A stretch of DNA of 64,000 bases, taken from the NCBI GenBank assembly GCA_964391195.1, contig CAYMLG010000006.1:60879-124878 (forward strand), read 5' to 3'. Numbering within the stretch: position 1 is the stretch's first letter; each line of letters starts with the position of its first letter. The notes beneath the pieces are model-generated. The model had not been told where the DNA came from, searched no databases, and saw nothing but the letters and a program-made list of their open reading frames with translations. The position numbers and the translations under genes were made by a program. Shown here one piece after another: positions 1 through 8,568 of this stretch. This DNA is from JAAYXE01 sp964391195. GTDB lineage: Bacteria; Chloroflexota; Anaerolineae; Anaerolineales; UBA4823.

Positions 1-193
1 TGTCGGGCATCATAACATCCAGCAGCACCAGGTCTGGCAGTTGGCTGCGGATTTTGTTGATCGCCTGCGTGCCATTGTATGCTTCACTGACCCGGAAACC
101 ATCGTGCTCCAGGTTCAGACGAATGAAGCGAACCATGCGCTCCTCATCATCCACTACCAGGATGTGTCGATCCTTTATGCGGTTTTCAGACAT
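1..193 (-). CDS. response regulator receiver protein (partial, runs off the left edge)
   Basis: Only the first 64 codons are present. The translation starts MSENRIKDRHILVVDDEERM and reaches LVLLDVMMPD. The VVDDEE acidic pocket and the Asp of LLDVMMP are the canonical Mg-binding and phosphoacceptor residues of a CheY-like receiver domain. The protein would take phosphate from a histidine kinase that lies outside the window. The output domain is missing, so OmpR-type DNA binding or a stand-alone receiver cannot be told apart. It follows the signalling operon on the same strand after a 154-nt gap, so it may have its own promoter. Confidence 0.85.
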   Translation of the reverse strand, partial: MSENRIKDRHILVVDDEERMVRFIRLNLEHDGFRVSEAYNGTQAINKIRSQLPDLVLLDVMMPD

Positions 194-347
194 ATCTATT
201 TCTCCCCTGAGCGAATTCACCCGGTTCTATCGGGATCGCATATTGTACCTTTTGTTTTTAGTTCTGCCCCAGGATGGAAAAACCGGCCACTTTCAGGGCA
301 CGGTGCAGCCCGGCCCAGGCTATGAACTATACCGAGGCGGCATGCGG

Positions 348-590
348 CTACTCGCGCACGAAACTGATCAGTTCTTCCTCCTCGGCGCTGGCCAGCACTT
401 CGATGAAGTTCAACCGTTCAACCGGCCAGATCACGGTGGTTACGTTTTCGGCCAGGTATGTAAGATCTTTTCCATCCATCTTGCGCGGATTTTGCAGCAC
501 GATCATCCGGTCTTCAGGAGATGGCAGTTTCTCGACTTCACCGACGACCGGTTCTGAGTTTTGCACGTGAAGAACAAGCGTGTAAGCCAT
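348..590 (-). CDS. small conserved-looking protein of unknown function
   Basis: An 80-residue acidic soluble protein with no signal peptide or membrane segment, starting MAYTLVLHVQNSEPVVGEVE. The alternating hydrophobic pattern suggests a small beta-rich fold, but I do not recognise a family. It starts 18 nt after the stop of the FHA gene on the same strand, so it is probably the last gene of the kinase/phosphatase/DnaJ-VWA/FHA operon. Its function is unknown; the context suggests an accessory signalling role. Confidence 0.65.
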   Translation of the reverse strand: MAYTLVLHVQNSEPVVGEVEKLPSPEDRMIVLQNPRKMDGKDLTYLAENVTTVIWPVERLNFIEVLASAEEEELISFVRE

Positions 591-608
591 GTACGCTCCA
601 ATTGGCGG

Positions 609-1127
609 CTAAGCGCCGCGAATTAATACCTGAATTTTCAATTTACCCAGGGTGAGGACATCGCCATGAGTGATGGGGTAAGCTTTCTGAGGCGGGATGC
701 GTTTCCCATTGACTCGGGTGCCGTTGGCAGAACCCAAATCCATAATCAACAGGTTGTCGTCCTGAATTTTCAGGGCGGCGTGCAGGCGAGAGACACCGCA
801 CTCATAGGCTTGATAGGGCGCCAGATCGATATCCGGGACTACCGGCTGCCCGTCGCTCGTTCGTCCCAGGGTCATATCCGCACGTGCCAGCAGCGGCAGA
901 AGCACATTCTGCTCGATGATGTATAGAGAAACGGCAGCCTGGGGGGAACCCGCAGCGTACGGGGCAGTGTAGACCGGGGCCTCTGGTTCGTGTCCTTCGG
1001 CTTGAGCAGCATAAACCACGGTGCCGCGGGCGCTCTCGTCTGGGGGAAAGATGAGCTGAGCACCGCACTCACTGCAAAAGATAGCGCCTGCAAGTTCCTG
1101 AAAATTGCAGTTCGGACATCGGGTCAT
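609..1127 (-). CDS. zinc-ribbon FHA-domain protein
   Basis: 172 residues. The N-terminus has a zinc ribbon (CPNC at residues 4-7 and CSEC at 18-21). A proline/alanine-rich linker follows. The C-terminal ~90 residues are a forkhead-associated domain: LGRTSDGQP, then SRLHAAL, then LGSANGTRVNG, the blocks that bind phosphothreonine. FHA domains read the output of Ser/Thr kinases, and a kinase and a PP2C phosphatase are encoded upstream in the same operon. The start lies 1 nt after the stop of the DnaJ-VWA gene, implying translational coupling. It is probably a cytosolic phospho-reader; its partner is unknown. Confidence 0.88.
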   Translation of the reverse strand: MTRCPNCNFQELAGAIFCSECGAQLIFPPDESARGTVVYAAQAEGHEPEAPVYTAPYAAGSPQAAVSLYIIEQNVLLPLLARADMTLGRTSDGQPVVPDIDLAPYQAYECGVSRLHAALKIQDDNLLIMDLGSANGTRVNGKRIPPQKAYPITHGDVLTLGKLKIQVLIRGA

Positions 1128-1128
1128 A

Positions 1129-2625
1129 TCAGCTAGGCCTGATTTCGGATGGCAGGAGAAAAGCGCGGGTGCCGTATTTCAGCCGTTTTTCTCCTTCGGC
1201 AGAGAGAGAATGGGTAGCCCGGATTTGATCCGCTTCTCGCAGGACGGTACGAGCCAGATGGTGGTTTCCCTGGGATAAGAGATGCGAGGCCAGGTTATGC
1301 AGGCGCTTGTTGGCCGAATCGGCGTTCCCCGCCGCCAGATCCAGGCGGGCGCGCTCCTGCAGCCGGTAGAGAGTGATGCGAGACAGAGCCTGAACCAGGG
1401 AGCGGGGCGGGTATTCTGCCGGCGGATTCACCTCCACCGGTCGCGAGATCAGCAGCCGCTGGCTGAACTCGGTCTTCGCTCCCAGCGGTAAATGCAGCCT
1501 GAGCTCACCGTCGGCCAGGCGCAGCCGCTGGCCGTGGCGAGAATCGCCGCCGTTATCGATCGGGTCTACGAGGAATTCCAGCAAAACTGTCAGGCTGGCA
1601 TCGCGGGGCAGACTGCCAAGGTGGATCGTCTGCCGGTCATTGAGGGGTGTCGCCTCTGGCGACAGCCGGTAGGCATCGCGCAGCCGGACCCCTTCCCCAA
1701 GGTTCAGATCGAGGATGAGCTGATCGGCGATGGACGATTCCATCAGGCGCAGCTTCTCCTCCAAATAGTTGTGCAGCTTGGAAGGGTGTGACAGGTAAGT
1801 GCAGCTGCCTCCGGTGCGAGCGGTGAGATCATCCAAAAAGACATCGTTCCACTCTTCGCCCATCCCCAGGCCGCTGATGCTGATCCTCATGCGCGCCGCC
1901 TGGTCTGCGAGCCGCAGGCAGGCGGGCTCATCCCCATATGTGCGGCCATCGGTGAGCAGGATCAGGTGATTGACCTTTTCTGGAGACAGGTTGCGGGCGA
2001 CCTCCCGCAGGCCGGCTTCCAACCCGCTCAAGATTTCCGTGCCCCCGTTGGCGCGAATCATGCGTATCCGGGTGGAGATGTCCTTCAGATCCGGTTGGCT
2101 GGCGGCTGGCAGGAGCACTTCGGCCCGGTCGTTGAAGGTGACGATCGAAAGATAATCCTTCGGGCCCAACTGGCGGACCAATTCGATCGCGGCCGCTTTG
2201 ACCGTATCCAGCCGTTCGCCCTGCATCGAAGTTGAAGTGTCCAGCACCAGGCAGAGGTTGAACGGGGTCGTGGCGGAGAGTTCCTCCGCCTCCTGTTTCG
2301 ATTTATTCGCCTGGATCTCGATCAGGGCGTAAAAGAGCTGAGCGTCACTCAGGCAGGGCAGAACCTTGCGGCTGAAAGTCGTTGTTACCAGGATAGGGGA
2401 GTTTTCGGTTCTTTCTTTCTCCAGGCGCGCATCGTAGGCGGCGCGCCGGGTGGGGTTCGACAGGACCTCGTAAGCTTGCTGGATCAGGATGAAGCCCTCG
2501 GCCGAGGAAGGGTTCATGTCTGGATGCAGCTCCCGGGCAGCTTTGTGGTAGGCGCGCCGTATTTCATCGGGCGAGGCATCCGGTGGGAGGTTAAGAATGT
2601 GGTAGAGATCAAGATGATCGGGCAT
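1129..2625 (-). CDS. DnaJ J-domain / von Willebrand factor A fusion protein
   Basis: 498 residues. Residues ~5-70 are a J-domain with the essential HPD tripeptide (ELHPDMN) that stimulates DnaK ATPase. Residues ~118-300 are a VWA domain with an intact MIDAS (LDTSTSMQG, then LLTDGRTYGDE) for metal-dependent ligand binding. The rest is a beta-rich then helical C-terminal region. There is no Gly/Phe region and no zinc finger, so this is not a general DnaJ. It starts 5 nt after the PP2C gene, in the operon kinase > phosphatase > J-VWA > FHA. The fusion suggests DnaK recruitment to a VWA-organised phospho-signalling complex; that role is inferred. A long shadow reading frame opposite it is not a gene. 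Confidence 0.88.
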   Translation of the reverse strand: MPDHLDLYHILNLPPDASPDEIRRAYHKAARELHPDMNPSSAEGFILIQQAYEVLSNPTRRAAYDARLEKERTENSPILVTTTFSRKVLPCLSDAQLFYALIEIQANKSKQEAEELSATTPFNLCLVLDTSTSMQGERLDTVKAAAIELVRQLGPKDYLSIVTFNDRAEVLLPAASQPDLKDISTRIRMIRANGGTEILSGLEAGLREVARNLSPEKVNHLILLTDGRTYGDEPACLRLADQAARMRISISGLGMGEEWNDVFLDDLTARTGGSCTYLSHPSKLHNYLEEKLRLMESSIADQLILDLNLGEGVRLRDAYRLSPEATPLNDRQTIHLGSLPRDASLTVLLEFLVDPIDNGGDSRHGQRLRLADGELRLHLPLGAKTEFSQRLLISRPVEVNPPAEYPPRSLVQALSRITLYRLQERARLDLAAGNADSANKRLHNLASHLLSQGNHHLARTVLREADQIRATHSLSAEGEKRLKYGTRAFLLPSEIRPS

Positions 2626-2630
2626 GAAAG

Positions 2631-3578
2631 CTACTCGGGCATCCGTATTAAGACGGCTGTGATGTTATCAGGCCCTCCGGCTGCGTTGGCGGCATCCATC
2701 ATCTTCTGGCAGGCGATATCCAGAGATGTGGCTTCTCTTACCAGTTCCGCCAGCGTTTGCTCGGGGATCACCCCCCATAAACCATCCGAACACAACAGCA
2801 GATACTGAAAGCTGTGGACGGAATACATGCTGATATCGGCTTCGGCCGGCTCTCCTTGACCCAACGCCCGGTAAAGTACGTTGCGCTGCGGGTGTACGGC
2901 GGCCTCTTCCGGGGTAATTTGGCCCAGTTCGACGAGCCGTTTCACCAGGGAATGGTCCCGGGTAAGGGTTTCAAGCCGCCCGGTTTTCGACAGCCCGTAA
3001 GCCCGGCTGTCACCCAGGTGGGCGATGGTGATCTGATCGCCAACGATCAGGGCAGCCGTGAGCGTGGTCCCACCGCCCGGGGCCTCTTTGGTGATCACCT
3101 GGTAAGCCATGTGGATGCCTTCGCGTAAGATCTCCTGCAAAGACTCTTCCGGCGGCCCGGGGTGCAGGTCGAACAGGGCAGGAGTCAGGGTACGGATCAC
3201 ATGCCCGGCGACAGTACGGACGGCGAGACCGCTGGCGATCTCCCCATGCCGGTGGCCTCCCATGCCATCGGCGACGATGTACAGGCCGAAGGTGAGACTG
3301 GCGCCGTTGTTGGTAAAGGTAGTCGACATGTTGAACAGCGCATCTTCGTTATGGCTGCGCTGAAGTCCGGTAGATTGGGCGCAGCCGGACATCAGTTGAG
3401 CCGGTTCCACCGGAGCCGAGGACGAACTGACATCACCTGCCTCAATCTGCGACAGCGGCTGGGTGGGGAGACCGGCGGCTGGCGGGCTGGGTGTTTCATT
3501 TTTGCCGGGTGCACCCCCCGTTTCTTCCGCTTTGTTTTTGGAGCGGCTTCCGAATAATCTTTGAAAGAAACTTCCCAT
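2631..3578 (-). CDS. PP2C-family (PPM) protein serine/threonine phosphatase
   Basis: 315 residues. After a ~50-residue low-complexity N-terminus lies a PPM catalytic domain. It has the metal-binding ADGMGGH motif, GDSRAYG, LLLCSDGLWG and GGPDNITAVL, which supply the Asp ligands of the binuclear metal centre. It should dephosphorylate Ser/Thr targets of the neighbouring kinase, possibly the kinase itself. No membrane segment is seen, so it is cytosolic. It sits 31 nt downstream of the kinase and 5 nt upstream of the DnaJ-VWA gene in the same transcript. Confidence 0.93.
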   Translation of the reverse strand: MGSFFQRLFGSRSKNKAEETGGAPGKNETPSPPAAGLPTQPLSQIEAGDVSSSSAPVEPAQLMSGCAQSTGLQRSHNEDALFNMSTTFTNNGASLTFGLYIVADGMGGHRHGEIASGLAVRTVAGHVIRTLTPALFDLHPGPPEESLQEILREGIHMAYQVITKEAPGGGTTLTAALIVGDQITIAHLGDSRAYGLSKTGRLETLTRDHSLVKRLVELGQITPEEAAVHPQRNVLYRALGQGEPAEADISMYSVHSFQYLLLCSDGLWGVIPEQTLAELVREATSLDIACQKMMDAANAAGGPDNITAVLIRMPE

Positions 3579-3609
3579 GGAATGACCTTTCCTGACTGGC
3601 TGCCCTGGA

Positions 3610-5499
3610 TCAGGCCATGAGGGCGTACAGGCGATGATCGGTGGAGCCGATATAGATCACATCGTCGTGAGCGCACGGTGTGCCTGTGATTGGCCCATCT
3701 GTCTCAAACTTCCACCGCAAGCGACCTGTGCGGTACTCCAGACAGTAGAGGTGTCCGTCAACCGATCCACAGTACAGTGAATCTTTATAGATGATGGGCG
3801 AGCCGGTAACCTGGTGCTCCGTCTCAAAGCGCCAGACTTCCTTTGTAGTGTTGAGGTTGAGGCAGTAGATAGCACCGTCGGCTGCCCCGGTGAAGATCAA
3901 GTTCTCGACAATGAAGGGCGTGGAAATGGTCGGTTTCGGTAAGCGGTAGCGCCAGATTACCCACCCGGTGCTGGCGTCGAGCGCATAAAAAGTAGAATCA
4001 AGCGAGCCGAAGTAAAGCGTCCCCTGGTGCAAGACGGGAGAAGAGGTGACAGCCCGCCTGGCATTGAATCGCCATTTGATATTGCCGTTGAAAGCCAGGG
4101 AGTAGACGTCTCCGTGTTCGGTGCCAAAATAAACGTATTCGTGGCTGACAAGCGGCGTTGAGCGAACGGGCGAACCGGCATCCATGCTCCAGGCTCGCCG
4201 GCCAGAGATAGCGTTGATGGCGTGGATGCAGCCATCATCCGAGCCGATGAAAACATGTCCTTCAGCGATCTGCGGCGAGGAGCGAATCGGCCCGTCCGTA
4301 TAGTAGGTCCAGTTGATGCTGCCTGTCCGGGCGGATACCACATGCAGGCGTTGATCCTCGGAACCGAAAAACACATTCCCATCATGGACTGCCGGGCGGC
4401 TGACCACCCCGCCATCAGTTGCGTACTTCCAGATGAACTGCCCGTTCTCGGCATTAATGGCGTACAGGTTGTTATCGTATGATCCCGTATAGACGATTCC
4501 GTTCGCCCAGGTTGGAGAGCCGCGGATTTCGTCCTCACATTCAAACACCCACATCGGTTTGATTCGCCCGCTCTCGTGGGGCAGGCGCGCGGCCGGCGTG
4601 GTGATGCGGTCCAGGTATCCGGTTTTGCGAGCCACTCCCAACAGGGCCTCTTTCATCGCCTCTGCGCTGGGGAAGCGGTCGCCTGGGTTGTACTGGAGGG
4701 CGGTGCATACAACCGCATCCAGCTCAGCTGAGATTTTCGGGTTTAAATTCCGGATGGGCCGCTCCCCAAAAGAAAAGGGCGGTTCGAGGCGAGGATCACG
4801 GCGGGTGAGGGTGTGGTGCAGGGTTGCCCCCAGGGCGTAAATATCCGCCAGGGGGCTGGCGTCGCCCCGGTACTGTTCGGGGGGAGAATAGCCCTCGGTA
4901 CCGATCATGGTGCCTTTCTCTCCCGCCTGGAAAACCTTTGCGATGCCAAAATCGACCAGCACCACATGTCCCTGGTTGTTGATCATCACATTCGAAGGCT
5001 TCATATCCCGGAAGACGATCGGGTCTGGCTTGTGGGTGTGCAAGAAGTGGAGCACATCGCACAGTTCAATTGCCCAGGCAATCACCCGGTCCTCGGGCAG
5101 GAAATCATCGCTATCATTGATGATCGCTTCGAGGTCCTTCCCATGGATGAATTCGAGGACCAGGTAGGACCGTTCATTGATCGAAAAGTAATCGTAGATA
5201 CGCGGGATTGCCCGGTGGTCCAGAGTCGCCAAAATATTCGCTTCGCGCTCGAAGTTGCGCACGATTGTCTTTCGCACGACCGGGTCCAGGGTCATATGGA
5301 CCATTTCTTTCACTGCAACCAGTTTGGTCACATTTGGGAAATGAAGATCCCGGGCGCGATAAACTGCGCCCATCCCGCCTACCCCGACTACCCCCTGGAT
5401 TAAATACCGGTCGACCAGGGTGGTCCCAGACTGAAGCTGCTGTGTATGCCCTTTGTTGTTCTCAGGCTCAAGCCCCTGGGTAATACGGTGTGTATCCAA
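3610..5499 (-). CDS. Ser/Thr protein kinase with C-terminal PQQ-like beta-propeller
   Basis: 629 residues. The kinase domain covers ~30-300: glycine loop GVGGMGAVY, VAVKEM lysine, catalytic loop FRDMKPSN and VDFGIAK. The usual HRD His is Phe here. Residues ~315-629 are repeated PQQ-type blades (pattern YTGSYDNNLYAINAENG, repeated about eight times), forming a sensor or scaffold propeller. I see no transmembrane segment between the two parts, so the propeller appears cytosolic, unlike PknD-type receptors. It is the first gene of the operon; the promoter at 5539-5567 predicts a short leader of about 33 nt. The ligand of the propeller is unknown. Confidence 0.93.
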   Translation of the reverse strand: MDTHRITQGLEPENNKGHTQQLQSGTTLVDRYLIQGVVGVGGMGAVYRARDLHFPNVTKLVAVKEMVHMTLDPVVRKTIVRNFEREANILATLDHRAIPRIYDYFSINERSYLVLEFIHGKDLEAIINDSDDFLPEDRVIAWAIELCDVLHFLHTHKPDPIVFRDMKPSNVMINNQGHVVLVDFGIAKVFQAGEKGTMIGTEGYSPPEQYRGDASPLADIYALGATLHHTLTRRDPRLEPPFSFGERPIRNLNPKISAELDAVVCTALQYNPGDRFPSAEAMKEALLGVARKTGYLDRITTPAARLPHESGRIKPMWVFECEDEIRGSPTWANGIVYTGSYDNNLYAINAENGQFIWKYATDGGVVSRPAVHDGNVFFGSEDQRLHVVSARTGSINWTYYTDGPIRSSPQIAEGHVFIGSDDGCIHAINAISGRRAWSMDAGSPVRSTPLVSHEYVYFGTEHGDVYSLAFNGNIKWRFNARRAVTSSPVLHQGTLYFGSLDSTFYALDASTGWVIWRYRLPKPTISTPFIVENLIFTGAADGAIYCLNLNTTKEVWRFETEHQVTGSPIIYKDSLYCGSVDGHLYCLEYRTGRLRWKFETDGPITGTPCAHDDVIYIGSTDHRLYALMA

Positions 5500-5538
5500 G
5501 ACTCACCCTTTCAGGATGTATTTGGGTGTGCAAAATCT

Positions 5539-5567
5539 ATTATAGCCAGCAATGACAGATTCTGCAA
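5539..5567 (-). promoter_or_regulatory. sigma-70-type promoter of the kinase/phosphatase/FHA operon
   Basis: On the minus strand TTGCAG (5562-5567) is followed after 17 nt by a perfect TATAAT (5539-5544). The predicted start near 5532 leaves about 33 nt before the kinase ATG at 5499. Only the -35 deviates from consensus (TTGCAG against TTGACA). Confidence 0.6.
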
Positions 5568-5736
5568 ATCTACCGTAGGTCGCCGCTGGTTGTAATGAAC
5601 CGGCGCGCCTGCTCATCCAGACTATGTGATTGGAGGACTGCTGCATTTGGGCAGTACGCTTCTGGTATATCACAAAATCAACAACCTGTCATTATTCTAA
5701 TAGTACTAGAGGCTGTACGGAAATGTTAGCAACCTG

Positions 5737-5770
5737 TTGACAGATATATATTCTAATACTATAATATTAG
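5737..5770 (+). promoter_or_regulatory. consensus promoter of padR with overlapping palindromic operator
   Basis: TTGACA (5737-5742), a 17-nt spacer and TATAAT (5760-5765) match the sigma-70 consensus exactly. The -10 box lies inside the inverted repeat CTAATA-CTATAA-TATTAG (5753-5770). The motif ATTCTAATA(G/C)TA recurs upstream at about 5694-5705, with TAGTACTA at its centre. A dimer bound here would block RNA polymerase, which fits PadR autorepression (inference). Confidence 0.7.
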
Positions 5771-6319
5771 ATGGATAGGATAGATATGACGAACCCAGAG
5801 CTAGCGATTTTGAGTTTGATAGCAGAACGGCCTTGCCATGGCTATGAGATCGAACAGATCATCGAAGAGCGAGGGATGCGGGAATGGACTGAAGTCGGCT
5901 TTTCTTCGATTTACTATCTGCTGAAAAAGCTAGAGCAGAGTGGGTGGATCGAGAGCCGGCTGGAGAGCGCTGCAGGCAGGGGACCGGCTCGCAGAGTGTA
6001 TTCGATCACTGCCTCCGGTCGCAAAGCCTGGAAGGAAGCAGCGCTCAAAGCGCTCGCAGAACCTCAGCGCTGTTTCACCCCATTTCAGCTTGGGCTTTCA
6101 AACCTGGCGGCGCTGCCCCCGGCGGAGGCGCTGGCTGCCCTGCGCCAATACCAGGTAGGCCTTGAAGAACGGATGCAGCATGTGAAATCCCGGAAGGAAG
6201 AGCAGCCCGGCCTGCCTTTCCATGTGGAAGCGATGTTCGAGCTCAGCCTGGCGAAGCTGCAGGCTGAACGAGATTGGCTGGTTGGGTTTATCGAATCTCT
6301 CGAAAAAGGAGCTGCGTGA
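5771..6319 (+). CDS. PadR-family transcriptional regulator
   Basis: 182 residues from the first ATG. Residues ~8-85 are the PadR winged helix (LAILSLIAERPCHGYEIEQI, then SSIYYLLKKLEQSGWIES, then RRVYSITASGRKAW). The rest is the helical dimerisation/effector region of the two-domain PadR subfamily. There are two possible starts. ATG 5771 falls at the predicted transcription start and would be leaderless. ATG 5786 has AGGA 5 nt upstream. PadR proteins repress detoxification or efflux genes and release on binding aromatic or drug ligands. The gene overlaps the next one by 4 nt (GTGA), so the two form an operon. Confidence 0.9.
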   Translation: MDRIDMTNPELAILSLIAERPCHGYEIEQIIEERGMREWTEVGFSSIYYLLKKLEQSGWIESRLESAAGRGPARRVYSITASGRKAWKEAALKALAEPQRCFTPFQLGLSNLAALPPAEALAALRQYQVGLEERMQHVKSRKEEQPGLPFHVEAMFELSLAKLQAERDWLVGFIESLEKGAA

Positions 6320-7353
6320 GTTTTATGGAAACCTTTCCCCTCGCGAGTCGAATGAAACCGTTCCCCACTTTGCACTGTGTCACCGGGTCAATGCGGCGCA
6401 TCTATGAATTCCACGACTGTCCGGTAAGTGAAGAACTGCTGCTGGGTTTGGGTAGTGGCGTGGGCTTTGTATACTGGCACATGAAAGGAGCGGCGCCTTT
6501 CATCGGCGGAAGGGCCAACACAGGAAGGCCCGGCGAGGAAGGCCTGGAAAAGACGGCCGGGAAGCGCACCGGCGTCAGTGTGGAGGCTTATAGCACCGGA
6601 AGCGCCAGGAAGGCTGAGAAGACTCTTTTAGAACTGATTGCTGCGGGCGAGCCGGTGATGCTTCAGGTCGATATGGGTTTCCTGCCTTACTTCAACTTCC
6701 CCGAAGAATATCACTTTGGGGGGCATGTGGTGGTGGCAGCCGAGTACGATCCGCAATCAGGCCAGGTGTTGATCGCAGATCGGGAAACGACCTTCTACCC
6801 GGTGTCATTGGATGATCTGGCCCGAGCTCGTGGCTCGACTTATCAGCCTTTCCCCCCACGGCACACCTGGTATACCTTCGATTTCTCCGGCTTCCGGTCG
6901 CCCGGGCCGGAAGAAGTGCGCCTGGCGATTGCTGAGACGGCGCGAGGGGTGTTGGAACCACCGATTACTAACCTCGGAGTGAGCGGGATACGGAAGGCGG
7001 CCAGCCGGATGCCCAAATGGCCTGAGGTCATGAGCCCAGACGAAGTCCGGTACGCGTGTTTCAACACCTATATTTTTATCGACGCAGCCGGCGGTACAGG
7101 TGGGGGGATCTTCCGTTATATGTATGGGCGTTTCTTGCTAGAAGCGGCCACGATCACAGGGGATGCGCGCATGGAGGAGGTGGGTGAGCAGTTCCGGCTG
7201 ATCGGCGACCGCTGGCAGACAGTCGCTGCTATGTGCCGGGAGGCGGCCGAGGCTGCAGACCCGGGGGCGATCCTTTCCAAGGTCAGAGGACCGCTGCTAG
7301 AAATCGCCTCTTGTGAAGAGCAAGCCTGGAGGGCACTGCAATCGATTGGATAA
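6316..7353 (+). CDS. BtrH N-terminal-domain protein (BtrH/DUF4872-like)
   Basis: About 345 residues if started at GTG 6316, which overlaps the padR stop as GTGA and has AAGGAG 4 nt upstream. ATG 6325 is the alternative. The N-terminal part resembles the papain-like BtrH fold (LHCVTGSMRRIYEF with a candidate nucleophile Cys, and later GGHVVVAAEYD). The C-terminal half resembles DUF4872. BtrH transfers an acyl chain in butirosin biosynthesis, but most family members are uncharacterised and occur outside antibiotic clusters. Co-transcription with PadR suggests a ligand-induced enzyme. The substrate cannot be deduced. Confidence 0.75.
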   Translation: MSFMETFPLASRMKPFPTLHCVTGSMRRIYEFHDCPVSEELLLGLGSGVGFVYWHMKGAAPFIGGRANTGRPGEEGLEKTAGKRTGVSVEAYSTGSARKAEKTLLELIAAGEPVMLQVDMGFLPYFNFPEEYHFGGHVVVAAEYDPQSGQVLIADRETTFYPVSLDDLARARGSTYQPFPPRHTWYTFDFSGFRSPGPEEVRLAIAETARGVLEPPITNLGVSGIRKAASRMPKWPEVMSPDEVRYACFNTYIFIDAAGGTGGGIFRYMYGRFLLEAATITGDARMEEVGEQFRLIGDRWQTVAAMCREAAEAADPGAILSKVRGPLLEIASCEEQAWRALQSIG

Positions 7354-7423
7354 CAACCGGGGCTGGCGTAACTGCCAGCCCCATTCGTTCATCGGAAAAG
7401 GTGTTGTTATAAAAGGATTTGCT

Positions 7424-8416
7424 TTAGCGGTAAGTCTCCTCCGGGTTGGGCCTGTTTTGCAGGATCTCCTCGATCCTGGCCATAACGTCCGGAGTGAGTT
7501 GGGCGACCACGTCCATCGCTTTCATATTTTCCCGCACCTGCTCAACTCTGGATGCCCCGGTGATGACCGTGCTCACGTTCGGGTTCACTAAACACCAGGC
7601 AATTGCCAGTTGGGCAGTGGTGACTCCGAGCTCAGCGGCCAGCGCGGCAAGCTCGCAGACCTTCTCGATCTTGCGGCGCCCTTCTTCGCTCTCATACTTC
7701 TCACGCAGCCAATCGAAGCCTTTCATGTCCAGGCGAGAGCCCTCCGGGATGCCCTGGTTGTACTTCCCGCTGAGCAGCCCGCTGGCTAACGGGCTCCAAA
7801 TGGTGGTGCCGAGCCCGAACTGGCGGTAGAGGGGAGCGTATTCGACCTCCACCCGCTGCCGGTGGAACATATTGTATTGGGGCTGTTCCATGGTCGGCGG
7901 GATCAGGTGCTCGCGGCGGGCGACCCCGTAAGCCTCCTGGATCTGCTGGGCGCTCCACTCGCTGGTGCCCCAGTAGAAGGCCTTTCCCTGCCGGATGACC
8001 TGGTTCATCGCCCACACCGTTTCCTCGATGGGGGTGGTGATATCTGGCCGGTGGCAGAAGACCAGGTCGACATACTCTAGCTGGAGACGCTTCAGGGCAG
8101 CGTTCACACCCTCGATCACGTGCTTAAATGACAAACCTGAGTCGTTTGGCCCCTTCCCGCCCCAGAAGATCTTCGTCGAGATGACCAGGTCTGAGCGCTT
8201 CCAACCGGCCTTACGGATCACATTGCCCATCACGATCTCAGCGTTGCCGTTGGCATAGGCTTCGGCGTTGTCGAAAAAGTTAACGCCGGCTTCGTAGGCC
8301 GCGGTCATACACTCAAAGGCCACCTCTTCACCTACCTGGCCACCATAAGTGACCCAGGCTCCAAGCGATAGGGCAGATAATCTCAGGCCAGAACTACCGA
8401 GACGCCGGTATTCCAT
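7424..8416 (-). CDS. aldo/keto reductase (voltage-gated K+ channel beta-subunit/YghZ-like)
   Basis: 330 residues forming a full-length AKR TIM barrel that uses NADPH to reduce aldehydes and ketones. The catalytic residues are visible: Asp and Tyr in FFDNAEAYANG, Lys in ISTKIFWGG and His in YVDLVFCHRPD. The C-terminal cofactor region (VSTVITGASRVEQVRENM) is the signature of the AKR6/AKR14 group that includes KCNAB beta subunits and YghZ. The start has AAGGAGG upstream with good spacing. It converges with the BtrH-like gene and appears monocistronic. The physiological substrate is unknown. Confidence 0.93.
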   Translation of the reverse strand: MEYRRLGSSGLRLSALSLGAWVTYGGQVGEEVAFECMTAAYEAGVNFFDNAEAYANGNAEIVMGNVIRKAGWKRSDLVISTKIFWGGKGPNDSGLSFKHVIEGVNAALKRLQLEYVDLVFCHRPDITTPIEETVWAMNQVIRQGKAFYWGTSEWSAQQIQEAYGVARREHLIPPTMEQPQYNMFHRQRVEVEYAPLYRQFGLGTTIWSPLASGLLSGKYNQGIPEGSRLDMKGFDWLREKYESEEGRRKIEKVCELAALAAELGVTTAQLAIAWCLVNPNVSTVITGASRVEQVRENMKAMDVVAQLTPDVMARIEEILQNRPNPEETYR

Positions 8417-8568
8417 ATTGTTATGCCTCCTTGATGTTTATTTTTATTGGACGGTCATTGATAAAGAAATACGATTTTTTAGTCTTGCGGCAAGAAACAC
8501 CCGGCTTGGGAAAAACGGTTTTTGGTACGGCTTTCGCTGCCGGGATTTCCCTGAGTTGATGGCTGCGA

